Of a DNA stretch of 64,000 nucleotides, positions 9,088 through 18,091 are shown in pieces. The notes under the pieces are model-generated. The model made no database searches. It saw only the letters and a list, made by a program, of their open reading frames with translations, and was not told where the DNA came from. Position numbers and translations under genes: made by a program. The DNA lies in the NCBI RefSeq assembly GCF_003797765.1, contig NZ_RKMB01000003.1, positions 124,001 to 188,000 of the forward strand, in the 5' to 3' direction. The DNA comes from Ramlibacter sp. WS9 (GTDB lineage Bacteria > Pseudomonadota > Gammaproteobacteria > Burkholderiales > Burkholderiaceae_C). The stretch's first letter is position 1; the number at the start of each line of letters is the position of its first letter.

Positions 9088-10086
9088 ATGCCCGCCCTCG
9101 AAGACACCCCGCAACCGCCGACCGGCGAGTCCACGGCATGGCTGCGCCAAGTTGAATCGACGGACATCGACGAGCACGCGGCGGCGCAGCCACACTGGTC
9201 GCTGCACTACGACCAGCTGTCCAGTGGCGCCTTCATGGGCAGGTTCACGCATCTGCAGTTGCCCGGTCTGCGGCTGGTGTTCGAGAGCGCGAACCGGGCG
9301 GTACGGCAGCGCGGGAGCATTGGCGAGGGGCACTACGGTTTCGCGATGCTGACGCAGCAGGCTGGCGACGCCTTCTTCAGCGGGCAACGGCTGGACCACG
9401 AAACCATGATGATCGGCCGGGGGGAAGAACTGGACCTCTCGAGTCCAGCTTCTTTCAGCATGATCGGTGCCGTGGCCGATGGCGCTCTGCTGAGTTCCCT
9501 TTGGGAGGCCTTGTACCAAAAGCAACTTGCATCCTGGCTGGACAAGCAGGTCACGGTGCAGACGCGTGCCATCCTCGCCGAAGAACTGCGAACAACCCAC
9601 CTGGCAATACTGGACCGCGTCGCCACCGCGCCCGCAGTGCTCAATGACCCCGTCGCTGTGATGCAGATGCGCGACGCGATCCTGATCGAGTGGATCGAGG
9701 CGATTCCGGCACAGGTCGATACCAGCGGGCTCAAGAGCGTGGAGGCGCGCAGGCGCGTGGTGAACCGGGCCTGCGAGGTGATGCTGTCGCAGCCCGACCA
9801 GCCGATGTCGGGCCTTCAACTCTGCAAACAGGTGGGCGCCAGCCCGCGCAAGCTGGAGTACTGCTTTCGCGACGTGCTGGGCACGAGCCCGGCGAAGTAC
9901 CTGCGCACGGTGCGCTTGAACGGCGTGAGGCGCGACCTCAAGCGCAACACGAACGACGGTGTCGGCGTTTACGACCTTGCCGCACGCTGGGGTTTTTGGC
10001 ACCTCGGCGAGTTTTCAGCAGACTACAACCGCCAGTTCGGCGAACTTCCATCGCAAACGCTGCGACGGGCGCGCCAGTTGCGCTGA
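9088..10086 (+). CDS. AraC-family transcriptional regulator (EutR-like)
   Basis: A 332-residue regulator with a C-terminal AraC double helix-turn-helix (MSGLQLCKQVGASPRKLEYCF and the following SPAKYLRTVRLNGVRRDL) and an N-terminal sensory domain. The second helix-turn-helix carries WGFWHLGEFSADYNRQFGELP. Overall form matches the ethanolamine-regulator (EutR) subgroup. It is transcribed away from the amine operon across a 145-base gap and is its probable activator. I use the ATG at 9088; a TTG at 9058 in the same frame is possible but less likely. Confidence 0.88.
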   Translation: MPALEDTPQPPTGESTAWLRQVESTDIDEHAAAQPHWSLHYDQLSSGAFMGRFTHLQLPGLRLVFESANRAVRQRGSIGEGHYGFAMLTQQAGDAFFSGQRLDHETMMIGRGEELDLSSPASFSMIGAVADGALLSSLWEALYQKQLASWLDKQVTVQTRAILAEELRTTHLAILDRVATAPAVLNDPVAVMQMRDAILIEWIEAIPAQVDTSGLKSVEARRRVVNRACEVMLSQPDQPMSGLQLCKQVGASPRKLEYCFRDVLGTSPAKYLRTVRLNGVRRDLKRNTNDGVGVYDLAARWGFWHLGEFSADYNRQFGELPSQTLRRARQLR

Positions 10087-10130
10087 AGTACGGGTCTTTG
10101 GCCGCGTCGCCACCCGGCTGGCTACGGAGA

Positions 10131-11099
10131 TCAAACCTCCCAGTACGGCGGCTTTCCGAATTTCTGGCTGAAATAGGTCACGAAGCTGCGCAACTGCTTG
10201 GACTTGGAAAGTTCGGGGAGCCAGACGAAGCTGATATCGCGGGGCTCGGCGTCGCTGTCAAAGCGGCACTGCGGCAGCAGCTGCACCAGCTTTCCCTTGC
10301 GCAAGTCCTCATGCACGGCCCAGCTTGCCAGCAGCGTCACACCCATGCCGTTGCATGCGGCTTCCGCGAGAATGTCCGAGCTGTTCGCGGCCATAGGCCC
10401 CGCCACGTGCAGAGTGCGCATGGTGCCGCCGGACCAGAAGTGCCACACCCCCGTCGGTGCCAGCCGGGTATGGATGAGGCAAGGGTGCCGCGCGAGGTCT
10501 TCCGGGCTTGCTATCCTGCCGCGCCTAGACTCATAGCTCGGCGATGCGCAGAGAATTCTGCGCTGTTTGCCGATTTTCGCCGCGACAAGACGGCGGTCCG
10601 GAAGATGCCCGATGTGAAGCAGGAGATCCACTTCGTCGCGGACGAGGTCCACTTTCTCGTCGGTCAGCGTCAGCCGGATTTCCACACCCGGATTTGCGTC
10701 GCGAAAAGATTGTAGGTAGGGAAGGATGTGCTTCTTGCCGAACATCGGTCCGGTAGTCACCTTCAGCACGCGCGGGCTGGAATTCGATTGCCGCAGCAGT
10801 TCCAGCAACTGGTCCGCCGATCGCAGCATCTCCTTGCCGGAATTCACGAGCAGATGCCCGGCATCGCTGGGCGAGATGGTTCGCGTGGTGCGCTTGAACA
10901 AAGGGACGCCCAGCATTTGTTCCATGGCGAGCAGTTGCCTTGAGGCCGCGGGCTGCGACAAGCCGAGGCTGGCTGCCGCGTCGCTGATCGAGCCGCATCG
11001 TTCGATAGCGAGAACCAGCTCCACGCCCGCGATCAGCTGCACGCGGTCCGTCACTGCGCGCTGCTGCTTCAACTTGCGTTCACCGGAATCGTTGCCCAT
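10131..11099 (-). CDS. LysR-family transcriptional regulator
   Basis: A 322-residue LysR protein. The winged helix-turn-helix is at about residues 25-85 (SISDAAASLGLSQPAASRQLLAMEQ) and is followed by a periplasmic-binding-like effector domain. The N-terminal tail of about 20 residues is longer than usual. It lies downstream of a Bug substrate-binding gene on the same strand, separated by 51 bases, and close to the cupin/RraA/Gfo-Idh operon, the most plausible regulon. The effector is unknown; an organic acid would suit the neighbouring Bug proteins. Confidence 0.9.
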   Translation of the reverse strand: MGNDSGERKLKQQRAVTDRVQLIAGVELVLAIERCGSISDAAASLGLSQPAASRQLLAMEQMLGVPLFKRTTRTISPSDAGHLLVNSGKEMLRSADQLLELLRQSNSSPRVLKVTTGPMFGKKHILPYLQSFRDANPGVEIRLTLTDEKVDLVRDEVDLLLHIGHLPDRRLVAAKIGKQRRILCASPSYESRRGRIASPEDLARHPCLIHTRLAPTGVWHFWSGGTMRTLHVAGPMAANSSDILAEAACNGMGVTLLASWAVHEDLRKGKLVQLLPQCRFDSDAEPRDISFVWLPELSKSKQLRSFVTYFSQKFGKPPYWEV

Positions 11100-11150
11100 T
11101 GCCGTTGCGAGTCCTTGTGAGCGCGATCATAGTGCGACGGCCACCGATCT

Positions 11151-12107
11151 CTAGTTTTCCCAAGGCGACGCCCGCCACAGGGCGCGGTAGTCCCGGTCCT
11201 GGCGCTCCAGTTCTCCCTGAAATTCCCCAGGCGCCATGTACCGGACCGGCATCTTTTGGGTAGCAGCCTCCCGCTGGAATTCGGGGCTGCGCACAACGGC
11301 CGCGATGGCATCCGACAGGATACCCAGTACCGGTGCGGGTGTTCGTGCGGGCGCTGCAACTCCCCGCAAGGCGCTGATCACCACGTCGACACCCTGCTCG
11401 CGCAGTGTCGGCATCTGCGCCGCCGTTGCGGAACGCTGTTCCGCGGCCTGGCCCAGTGCGCGGACCAGACCGCCCTGAAGATCGGAAGAAGCATCCGCGA
11501 TGGTGATGAACCCGACATCCACGTCGCCGGCCAGCACCGCCTGACGGATGGGAACGGTACCGGAGTAAGGTACCGCCATGAGCTTTGCGCCGGTACTCTT
11601 CTGCAGGGACAGGAGCGCGAAATGCGGCAATCCACCATTGCCCGTCGTGGCCAAGTTGACGCCGCCAGGCTTGGCCTTGGCTTCGGCCAGCAAGTCCTTC
11701 ATGGACTGGAACCGGTGTTCCTTGCGGACAAAGAAGATGCCCACATCCTCCACCAGATTGGCGATGGGTGCGAGGTCGCCAAGCTTGTATTGCGCGGCGC
11801 GCTGGATAGGAAGCACCACTACGTTAGGAGCCGTAACGATACCGATCGTGTAGCCGTCGGGCTTCGCTCGGGCAATCGCGGCAAAACCTATTTCACCGCC
11901 CGCCCCTGGGCGATTCATCACGACGACTGGTTGGCCAAGCTTGCGCTCCAGGTGTCGTGCAAGCAGGCGGCCAGCTGAATCCGCGCCTCCTCCGGCTGGG
12001 AACGGCACGATCATCGTGATCGGTTGCTCCGGAAACGCTGCATGTGCTTGCGCAGTGGCCGTGGCGGCGATCGCGAATGCGAGCAGGTGGTGGATCAGTC
12101 TGTTCAT
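11151..12107 (-). CDS. Bug/TctC-family periplasmic substrate-binding protein 1
   Basis: A 318-residue secreted binding protein with a clear Sec signal peptide (MNRLIHHLLAFAIAATATAQAHA, cleavage after AHA). The family signature FPEQPITMIVPFPAGGGADSAGR follows it directly. MNRPGAGGEIGFAAIARAKPDG and the DVGFI stretch are also typical of Bug proteins, which bind carboxylates for tripartite tricarboxylate transporters. No TctA/TctB membrane genes are nearby, so it must work with a membrane component encoded elsewhere or act as a sensor. It diverges from the cupin operon, and the two share a 186-base control region. Confidence 0.92.
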   Translation of the reverse strand: MNRLIHHLLAFAIAATATAQAHAAFPEQPITMIVPFPAGGGADSAGRLLARHLERKLGQPVVVMNRPGAGGEIGFAAIARAKPDGYTIGIVTAPNVVVLPIQRAAQYKLGDLAPIANLVEDVGIFFVRKEHRFQSMKDLLAEAKAKPGGVNLATTGNGGLPHFALLSLQKSTGAKLMAVPYSGTVPIRQAVLAGDVDVGFITIADASSDLQGGLVRALGQAAEQRSATAAQMPTLREQGVDVVISALRGVAAPARTPAPVLGILSDAIAAVVRSPEFQREAATQKMPVRYMAPGEFQGELERQDRDYRALWRASPWEN

Positions 12108-12194
12108 CGCTGAATCTCCTTCGCTGTATTGAGCGGTTGATGCAAACGCTTTCCACTATTCTGGCCTGGTCGCACTGCGCTCGCACCCGTTCAA

Positions 12195-12227
12195 GCGCAT
12201 GAGACTTATGATTTTGGCGCATGACTT
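12195..12227. promoter_or_regulatory. Candidate operator between Bug gene 1 and the cupin operon
   Basis: The 186-base divergent gap holds a direct repeat of GCGCATGA at 12195-12202 and 12217-12224. The copies are spaced 22 bp start to start, two helical turns, so both would face the same side of the DNA. Overlapping the first copy is CATGAGACTTATG (12198-12210), which matches CATAACACTTATG at 19116-19128 upstream of Bug gene 2 in 11 of 13 positions. This suggests a shared regulator, perhaps the LysR protein at 10131. It is a pattern observation without binding data. Confidence 0.4.
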
Positions 12228-12293
12228 GTGCGAGGAATCCGTGAAATGCTCTCTGGAACGCAAAGAACCGTTTCACCAGCACAGGGCAATTTC

Positions 12294-12857
12294 ATGCAGC
12301 AATCCACCTCAACCAGCAAGGAACAGATTGAACGACGGATAGCGCGCTATGGCGAGCTTCCGGGTACAACGAGTGCTTTCATCGATTCGCGGCTACCCGG
12401 CGGCCAAAAGCAGAACTTCAAGTTGGTCGCCGCGGGCAAGGGTATCTTCGAAAACCCCGACATGCGCCCGGCGATCCCTGTTCCGCACAACATCAACATG
12501 AGCTGGGTCCTGATCCCGCCCGGCGGCGGATCGAATCTGCACGACCATCCCGGCTCCGGTGCCGAACTTTTCATTCCAGTAGACGGTCCACTGACGATCT
12601 ATTGGGGAGACGATGGCGAGCAGCAGACGACACTGCAGAAGTTCGACTGCGTCTCGATCCCGGAGGGCCTGATGCGGGGCTTTCGCAACGACGGTGACAA
12701 GCCCGTACTGATGCTCGCCATCGTCGACGGCGGCGCCGCCGGCGGCGGCAGCGTGCGCTGGCATCAATCAGTCCTGGAGCGAGCGGCCCAGACCGGCCTG
12801 TACCTCGATGCCAGCGGAAAATTGGCGCAGCGTGTCTCGGAAGGAGCAGAAAAATGA
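12294..12857 (+). CDS. Cupin-domain protein A
   Basis: A 187-residue single-domain cupin. The metal-binding region reads GGGSNLHDHPGSGAELFIP, with two spaced histidines and a Glu; the second motif is less clear. Cupins include dioxygenases, isomerases and sugar- or acid-modifying enzymes, so no reaction is assigned. The start is uncertain: ATG 12294 has AGGG seven bases upstream and agrees with the short N-terminus of the neighbouring paralogue, whereas ATG 12246 has a GAGGA site and would add 16 residues. The stop overlaps the start of the next cupin gene as ATGA. Confidence 0.8.
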   Translation: MQQSTSTSKEQIERRIARYGELPGTTSAFIDSRLPGGQKQNFKLVAAGKGIFENPDMRPAIPVPHNINMSWVLIPPGGGSNLHDHPGSGAELFIPVDGPLTIYWGDDGEQQTTLQKFDCVSIPEGLMRGFRNDGDKPVLMLAIVDGGAAGGGSVRWHQSVLERAAQTGLYLDASGKLAQRVSEGAEK

Positions 12858-13321
12858 CGAGAGTTCAGATCGCCCGCTATTCGAGCCTCTCGGGCAACAG
12901 GGCCGGCTTCCTCGACACCCGGCTGCCGGGTGGCGCTAAGGAAAACCTCAAGCTGATTGGCCGGGGCTCCTCCGAGAACCCATTCCCGCCGGCGATTTCC
13001 GGGGACCACAGGTATGTGATGAACTGGGTCAGGATCCCGCCGGGTGGTGGATCGCGGATGCACTCACACCCCACGCAGGAAGTCTTCATCCCTGTGGAAG
13101 GCGACATGACCATCTACTGGATCGCCGAGGATGGCGAAGAACACACGCTTGCTGCCCACCCCAGGGACTGCGTCTCTATGGAAGGTGGCGTGATGCGCGG
13201 CTTTCGCAACGACTCGGATGGCCAGGCGTTGATGCTGACCATCGTGACGGGCAATGACGCTGGCGGCCCCTTGCTTTGGCATGCCGATGTGGTGGCCGAA
13301 CAGAAGGCCCTTGCAACTTGA
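12854..13321 (+). CDS. Cupin-domain protein B (paralogue of A)
   Basis: A 155-residue cupin closely related to its upstream neighbour: both share the layout ARY..L.G...FxDxRLPGG, then INMSWVLIPPGGGS/VMNWVRIPPGGGS, a His-x-His motif (GGGSRMHSHPTQEVFIPVEG) and GLMRGFRND/GVMRGFRND. The tandem copies probably arose by duplication and may form a heteromeric enzyme or act on successive intermediates. The ATGA overlap couples translation. Function unassigned beyond a metal-binding cupin fold. Confidence 0.82.
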   Translation: MTRVQIARYSSLSGNRAGFLDTRLPGGAKENLKLIGRGSSENPFPPAISGDHRYVMNWVRIPPGGGSRMHSHPTQEVFIPVEGDMTIYWIAEDGEEHTLAAHPRDCVSMEGGVMRGFRNDSDGQALMLTIVTGNDAGGPLLWHADVVAEQKALAT

Positions 13322-13337
13322 CTCATCAGGAAATCCT

Positions 13338-14036
13338 ATGGACGATACAACCTCTCCGCTGACTCACGCTGACCTCGACCTGCTTGCTTTTTGGGACACC
13401 CCAACGATCTGCAATGCCCTTGAGCTGCTGGTGCCAGGCCTGCCGCTCACCTCTTACACGACCCACCCCGGAGTTGCGCTGGACGGGCCGTTCAAACCCA
13501 TGATCGGTGCCGCACGCGTGGGCAGCATCCGCGCCCGGAACAAACCCACCCAGCCAGCAGCCGACCGCTTCGACTGGTACGACTATGTCCAAGCCCGGGA
13601 CTTGCCGACGATTGTCATATTGCAGGATCTTGACGAGCGCCCCGGCGCCGGCGCTTTCTGGGGTGAGGTGCACTCCAAGGTACACCTCAAGCTTGGGGCA
13701 CGCGGCTGCGTCACGAATGGCTCCTTTCGGGACACGGACGCTTGGGCGCCCGGCTTCAAGATGCTGGGCGGCTGCTTGAGCCCCAGCCATGCACACGTGC
13801 ACCTGGCGGGCTTTGGCGCGCGCGTGTCGGTGCTGGGCATGGACGTCGGACACGATGACATCGTGCACGCCGACCACCATGGGGCCGTGGTCATCCCGCG
13901 CGATTGCGTGCGGCGTCTGCCCCACGCAATCGAAAGGATTGCCGCCAAGGAGCGCCGGACGCTGGACCTCTGCGACGCGCCGGACTTTTCGCCGGCCCTG
14001 ATGCGCCGCGTCCTCAAGGAGGGCCATATCCATTGA
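13338..14036 (+). CDS. RraA-like / 4-hydroxy-4-methyl-2-oxoglutarate aldolase-family protein
   Basis: A 232-residue RraA-fold protein. The family core is visible as HLKLGARGCVTNGSFRDTDAW, equivalent to the G-x-VxxG-x-RD region that binds metal and substrate in HMG/oxaloacetate aldolases. The N-terminal DTPTICNALE is also typical. The reaction is probably cleavage or decarboxylation of a substituted 2-oxo acid; RraA proper inhibits RNase E, but the catabolic context favours an aldolase-like enzyme. The start at 13338 is favoured over an upstream extension that overlaps the cupin gene. The stop overlaps the next gene's TTG start. Confidence 0.82.
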   Translation: MDDTTSPLTHADLDLLAFWDTPTICNALELLVPGLPLTSYTTHPGVALDGPFKPMIGAARVGSIRARNKPTQPAADRFDWYDYVQARDLPTIVILQDLDERPGAGAFWGEVHSKVHLKLGARGCVTNGSFRDTDAWAPGFKMLGGCLSPSHAHVHLAGFGARVSVLGMDVGHDDIVHADHHGAVVIPRDCVRRLPHAIERIAAKERRTLDLCDAPDFSPALMRRVLKEGHIH

Positions 14037-15013
14037 AGCAAGTGCAGCTAGGGATCGCCGGGTTGGGCTGGTGGGGCCAGCGCCTGGTAAGGTCCGTTCA
14101 GGGGATAAGCGACCAGGTCCGGTTCGTCGCCGCAGCCGTGGCCGAGCCTGCGAAGCGTACGGGCATCGCCGCGGAGCTGGGTCTCGAACTGACCTCTTCA
14201 GTGGAATCCCTGGTCCGCGATCCGCGCCTGGACGGGATCGTCATCGCCACGCCGCATTCGCTCCATCGCGAGCAAGTGGAACTCGCGGCCGCCGCCGGCA
14301 AGCACGTGTTTTGCGAAAAGCCGCTGGCCCTCACCGCGGACGATGCCCAGCGGGCGATTGCCGCGTGCGCGGCGCACGGGGTGCAACTGGCGGTTGGCCA
14401 TAACCGGCGGTTCGCGGCCAACGTTGCGTCGCTGTTCGACATCGTTCGCAGCGGCGAGCTCGGAAAGCTCCTGCACATCGAAGGTCACTGGAGCAACGAG
14501 AACACGACCCGTTCCGACTTCGGGGCCTGGCGGGCGTCGCCATTGGAAAGCCCCGGCGCCGGAATGACCGGAACGGGCATTCACGCGCTGGACATCATGA
14601 CGGCGTTGTTCGGCAAGGCCGACGTGGTGAGGGTTCATCACAGCTCGCATTCGGCGCCGGGGGAGAGCGTGCGCGATGCACTGAGCGTGCTCCTGGAGTT
14701 CGAGGGCGGCGTATCGGGCCTCCTGGCCACGATACGGCCGACGCCGCGCTTCTGGCGCATCCACGTGTTCGGGCTCGATGGATCTGTCGAGGCACGCGGG
14801 GATACGGAGCTTCGTGTTTACCGCCGCGGTGTTCCGCCCGAAGTCATGCAGTTGCCGCCGACCGACACGCTCCGCCGTGAACTCGAAACATTCGCCGAGA
14901 GCTGTCTGGGCCTGGCCGACTACCCGGTCACCGCCGACCATTTGGTGAACTGCGCCTGCGCGCTAGAAGGCATCGTGGCGCGCATGGACAACGAGGAGCC
15001 TCGTCATGATTGA
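14033..15013 (+). CDS. Gfo/Idh/MocA-family NAD(P)-dependent oxidoreductase A
   Basis: A 326-residue oxidoreductase. The N-terminal Rossmann fold begins LGIAGLGWWGQRLV, IVIATPHSLH follows, and the family lysine is in CEKPLALT. The C-terminal alpha/beta domain carries GHNRRF and AGMTGTGIHALDIM. Start is a TTG at 14033 with an AAGGAGG site ten bases upstream, overlapping the RraA stop. Members oxidise or reduce sugars, inositols and hydroxy acids; the substrate here is unknown. It is a tandem paralogue of the next gene. Confidence 0.88.
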   Translation: MKQVQLGIAGLGWWGQRLVRSVQGISDQVRFVAAAVAEPAKRTGIAAELGLELTSSVESLVRDPRLDGIVIATPHSLHREQVELAAAAGKHVFCEKPLALTADDAQRAIAACAAHGVQLAVGHNRRFAANVASLFDIVRSGELGKLLHIEGHWSNENTTRSDFGAWRASPLESPGAGMTGTGIHALDIMTALFGKADVVRVHHSSHSAPGESVRDALSVLLEFEGGVSGLLATIRPTPRFWRIHVFGLDGSVEARGDTELRVYRRGVPPEVMQLPPTDTLRRELETFAESCLGLADYPVTADHLVNCACALEGIVARMDNEEPRHD

Positions 15014-15974
15014 TGCCGCCATTCTGGGCCTCGGCTGGTGGGGTCAGGCGCTCGTTGCCTCCGTGCAGGGGAAGAGCGAGAGACTGCGCTTCGTCAAAGC
15101 GGTCGTGCCCGACGTCGCGAAGCGTGCCGCCGTCGCAGCCGAGTTGGGCGTTGGACTTTCCACGAGCTTCCAGGAAGTCCTCGAAGATCCCTCGATCGGG
15201 GCGGTGGTGGTGGCCACGCCCCACTCCCTCCACGTGGAGCAGGTCGTCGCTACTGCCCGAGCAGGCAAGGCCGTGTTCTGCGAGAAGCCGCTCTCGCTCA
15301 CGCGCGGCGGAGCGCAGCGATGCGTGGACGCCTGCGCCGCTGCCGGTGTGGTGCTGGCGGTGGGACACAACCGCCGCTTCATGCCGGCGATCGCGTACCT
15401 CCAGGACGCGCTCAGCCGCGGCCTGCTGGGCCAGGTGCTGCACCTGGAGGCGAACTCGAGCAACGAAAGCGCCCGCACGAGTTTCTCGGCATGGCGCGCC
15501 GAGTCGGCAGAGTCGCCCGCCGCGGGCATGACAGGAACGGGCATCCACCTGCTGGACCTGGCGGTCTCCCTGTTGGGCAAGCCGGAACGCGTCTTTGCGA
15601 GAGTGTCCGCCCATGGGCACACGGCGCCGCCAGAGGACACGTGCAACGTATTTTTCACCTTCACCAATGGCGTATCCGCCACGCTTTCGATGGTGCAGAC
15701 GACGCCACGCTTCTGGCGCATGCACCTTTTCGGCAGCGACGGGTCGCTGGAGATCCTGAACGACGACGAGATGGTGCTGTACCGGGCCGGCCAAGCGCCC
15801 CTACGCCAGCGCCTGGCCAAGGTTGCCGCGCTCAGGCTGGAACTGGACGCATTCGCCCAGGCCATAGACCGCGAGAGACCCTACCCCATCTCACCCGAGC
15901 AGATGCTGTGGACGGCGGCAGGAATGGAAGGTGTCTGCCGGTCATTGGCGACGGGCAGCGAGGAGAGCCTATGA
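15006..15974 (+). CDS. Gfo/Idh/MocA-family NAD(P)-dependent oxidoreductase B
   Basis: A 322-residue paralogue of the preceding gene. It shares LGLGWWGQ, VVATPHSLH, FCEKPLSLT, GHNRRFMPA, AGMTGTGIHLLDL and the PRFWRMHLFGSDGS block. It overlaps its neighbour by 8 bases and ends in an ATGA overlap with the hydrolase gene. The tandem pair suggests either a heteromer or two related redox steps on the same carbon skeleton. Confidence 0.88.
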   Translation: MIDAAILGLGWWGQALVASVQGKSERLRFVKAVVPDVAKRAAVAAELGVGLSTSFQEVLEDPSIGAVVVATPHSLHVEQVVATARAGKAVFCEKPLSLTRGGAQRCVDACAAAGVVLAVGHNRRFMPAIAYLQDALSRGLLGQVLHLEANSSNESARTSFSAWRAESAESPAAGMTGTGIHLLDLAVSLLGKPERVFARVSAHGHTAPPEDTCNVFFTFTNGVSATLSMVQTTPRFWRMHLFGSDGSLEILNDDEMVLYRAGQAPLRQRLAKVAALRLELDAFAQAIDRERPYPISPEQMLWTAAGMEGVCRSLATGSEESL

Positions 15975-17122
15975 GCAACCTTGACGAACGACTGCGCGCG
16001 GTAGTGCGCCACGCCGGTATCCCGGGTGTGGTCTGTGCCGCGGCCAGCCAGGCGGAGTTGATCGATGTCACCGCGCTGGGGCAAGTGGAGTTCGGATCCG
16101 CGCAGGCAATGACGCTGGACACGACCTTCTGGATCGCCTCCATCACGAAACTGGCCACCGCAGTCGCCGTGCTTCAGCTGGTCGAACGCCGAAGCCTCGG
16201 CCTCAACGACGAGGTAGCGGATTACCTGCCTTTCTTTGAAGACCCGGAAGTCTTGGCGAGCTTCGGCCGCACCCCTGCTCGAGCGCGAGTAAGGGTGCGC
16301 CATCTGCTCACCCACACCGCCGGCTTCGGCTACGAGGCGTGGAGCCCGACTCTCTCCGAGTATGTCGCGCAGAACGGGCTGCCCGCTGCACGGACCGGAT
16401 CGCGCAGGTCGCTGGAGCGACCACTTCTGTTCCAGCCGGGCGCGTGCTGGAACTACGGCATAGGCATGGACTGGGCGGGGCTGCTGGTGGAGCAGGTCAG
16501 CTGCGGCACCCTGTCCGACTATCTGGAGGCCAACGTCTTCAAGCCGTTGGGGATGCGTTCGACCGGGTTTGCGCCGGTGCCCGCAGTCATTCGTGCGGTG
16601 CTGCATACGCGGCAGGCCGATCGCGTGCTGGACAGGACTCCGATGGATCCGAATCCGTACCGCGAATTCGATTCCGGTGGTGCCGGCCTCTACTCCACTC
16701 CGCGCGACGTGCTGCGCCTCCTTCAGTCCATCTTGCGCGCCGACCGGGGCAGCACCTCTGAAGTCCTCCTCCCCGAAACCGTTGCGCAGGCGCGCTGCAA
16801 CCAGATCGACCTGCTGAGCGTGCGCGACCTGCCCACTTGCATACCCGAGCGCAGCCACGATCTAGCGCTCTTTCCCGGCAGGAAAAAGAAGTGGAGCTAC
16901 CTGGGCCTGCTTCACCAAGAGGCCGAGCCGGCTGGCAGGTCCGCCGGCAGCGTCTCATGGGCCGGCGTTGCCAACACGTTCTTTTGGATCGACTTCGATA
17001 TGTCCGTTGCGGCAGTGGTATTCGCGCAAGCCCTGCCCTTTCTCGACCCCGACGTGCTGGCGATCGTCGAGCGTTACGAGCAGGGCCTCTATGGTCGCCT
17101 GCGAAGGCAGGCTACTGCCTGA
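15971..17122 (+). CDS. Serine hydrolase of the beta-lactamase/esterase family
   Basis: A 383-residue class C beta-lactamase-like serine hydrolase. The nucleophile motif is S57-I-T-K60 in FWIASITKLAT, and LLTHTAGFGYE and the Tyr region CWNYGIGMDWAG are also present. No signal peptide is seen, so a cytoplasmic esterase or lactonase is more likely than an antibiotic-resistance enzyme. It could open a lactone or ester formed in the pathway. The ATGA overlap defines the start. Its last 11 bases overlap the end of the convergent dehydrogenase gene. Confidence 0.85.
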   Translation: MSNLDERLRAVVRHAGIPGVVCAAASQAELIDVTALGQVEFGSAQAMTLDTTFWIASITKLATAVAVLQLVERRSLGLNDEVADYLPFFEDPEVLASFGRTPARARVRVRHLLTHTAGFGYEAWSPTLSEYVAQNGLPAARTGSRRSLERPLLFQPGACWNYGIGMDWAGLLVEQVSCGTLSDYLEANVFKPLGMRSTGFAPVPAVIRAVLHTRQADRVLDRTPMDPNPYREFDSGGAGLYSTPRDVLRLLQSILRADRGSTSEVLLPETVAQARCNQIDLLSVRDLPTCIPERSHDLALFPGRKKKWSYLGLLHQEAEPAGRSAGSVSWAGVANTFFWIDFDMSVAAVVFAQALPFLDPDVLAIVERYEQGLYGRLRRQATA

Positions 17123-18089
17123 CCAGGTTGGCGGGCACATTCCGGACGAAGGCCTCGATGTTGTCGACCAGCTGGTCGGCGAGCCCCTGGACCGCTTCAT
17201 CGCTCGCCCACGCGACGTGCGGCGTCAGCATAAAGTCGGAACGATCCAGCAGCCGCATGAAGGGGTGATCGGACGCAGGCGGTTCCACGCTGACGACGTC
17301 AAAGGCAGCGCCGCTGATCTGTCCATTCGCCAAGGCGGGGCCCACGGCATGTTCGTCCACCAGGCCGCCACGTGCGGTGTTGATCAGCAGCGGCCTGCGC
17401 GACATGCGTGTGAACTCGTCAGTACCGATCATGTTGCGGGTCGCGGGTGTCAGCGGGCAGTGCAGCGTGATGATGTCAGCACGTTCTAGCACCTGTTCGA
17501 ACGGCGTGTAGAGCGGCCCCATGTCCGCATGCCCCTTGTATGAGGCGAACAGAACCTTCATCCCCAAAGCTCGCCCCATTGCGGCGACTGCCTGGCCCAG
17601 TACGCCATCGCCCACGATTCCCAGGGTCGATCCGGCAAGGTCGCGAATCGGGTGATCGAAAAAACAGAATTGCTGCGCCTGCTGCCATCGCCCCGCGCGT
17701 ACCGAATCGCGGTATGCGCAGATGCTCCGGCGCAACGCAAAGATCAGCGCGAATGTGTGCTCCGGAACCGTGTGTAAAGCGTAATTGCGGATATTGCTGA
17801 CGGCAATTCCGCGCTTGCCGCAGGCCGCCAGGTCGATGTTGTCCGTACCGGTGGCGGCGACTGCGATCATCTTCAACTGCCCCGCGGCTGAAATCGCCCG
17901 CTCATCGAGCCTCACCTTGTTGACGATGACGATATCGGCTTCGGCCAGGCGTGAGGCCAGTTGATCGGGCCGGGTGCGTTCGTACACCTGAAGGTTGTGG
18001 GGAAAAGCTGGCGCCCTCAGGTAGGTCTGCGGCGAGATGGTGCCGCGGTCCAGGAATACGATGTTCAGGGGTGTGGTCTGATGTGTCAT
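17112..18089 (-). CDS. D-2-hydroxyacid dehydrogenase
   Basis: A 325-residue NAD-dependent D-2-hydroxyacid dehydrogenase. The sequence shows the cofactor motif GIVGDGVLGQAVA, the substrate-binding Arg in NTARGGLVDE, the Glu in VVSVEPP and the catalytic His in LTPHVAWASDE. It should interconvert a 2-oxo acid and a D-2-hydroxy acid. The ATG at 18089 lies two bases past the stop of the Bug gene, so the two are co-transcribed; a further ATG at 18116 is inside that gene. A binding protein for the acid followed by its dehydrogenase is a coherent uptake-and-oxidation pair. Confidence 0.9.
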   Translation of the reverse strand: MTHQTTPLNIVFLDRGTISPQTYLRAPAFPHNLQVYERTRPDQLASRLAEADIVIVNKVRLDERAISAAGQLKMIAVAATGTDNIDLAACGKRGIAVSNIRNYALHTVPEHTFALIFALRRSICAYRDSVRAGRWQQAQQFCFFDHPIRDLAGSTLGIVGDGVLGQAVAAMGRALGMKVLFASYKGHADMGPLYTPFEQVLERADIITLHCPLTPATRNMIGTDEFTRMSRRPLLINTARGGLVDEHAVGPALANGQISGAAFDVVSVEPPASDHPFMRLLDRSDFMLTPHVAWASDEAVQGLADQLVDNIEAFVRNVPANLVRQ

Positions 18090-18091
18090 AG

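Noticed and set aside
15971..17122. The serine hydrolase as an antibiotic-resistance beta-lactamase
   Set aside because: It has no export signal and lies in a catabolic operon; the SxxK family is dominated by esterases and peptidases.
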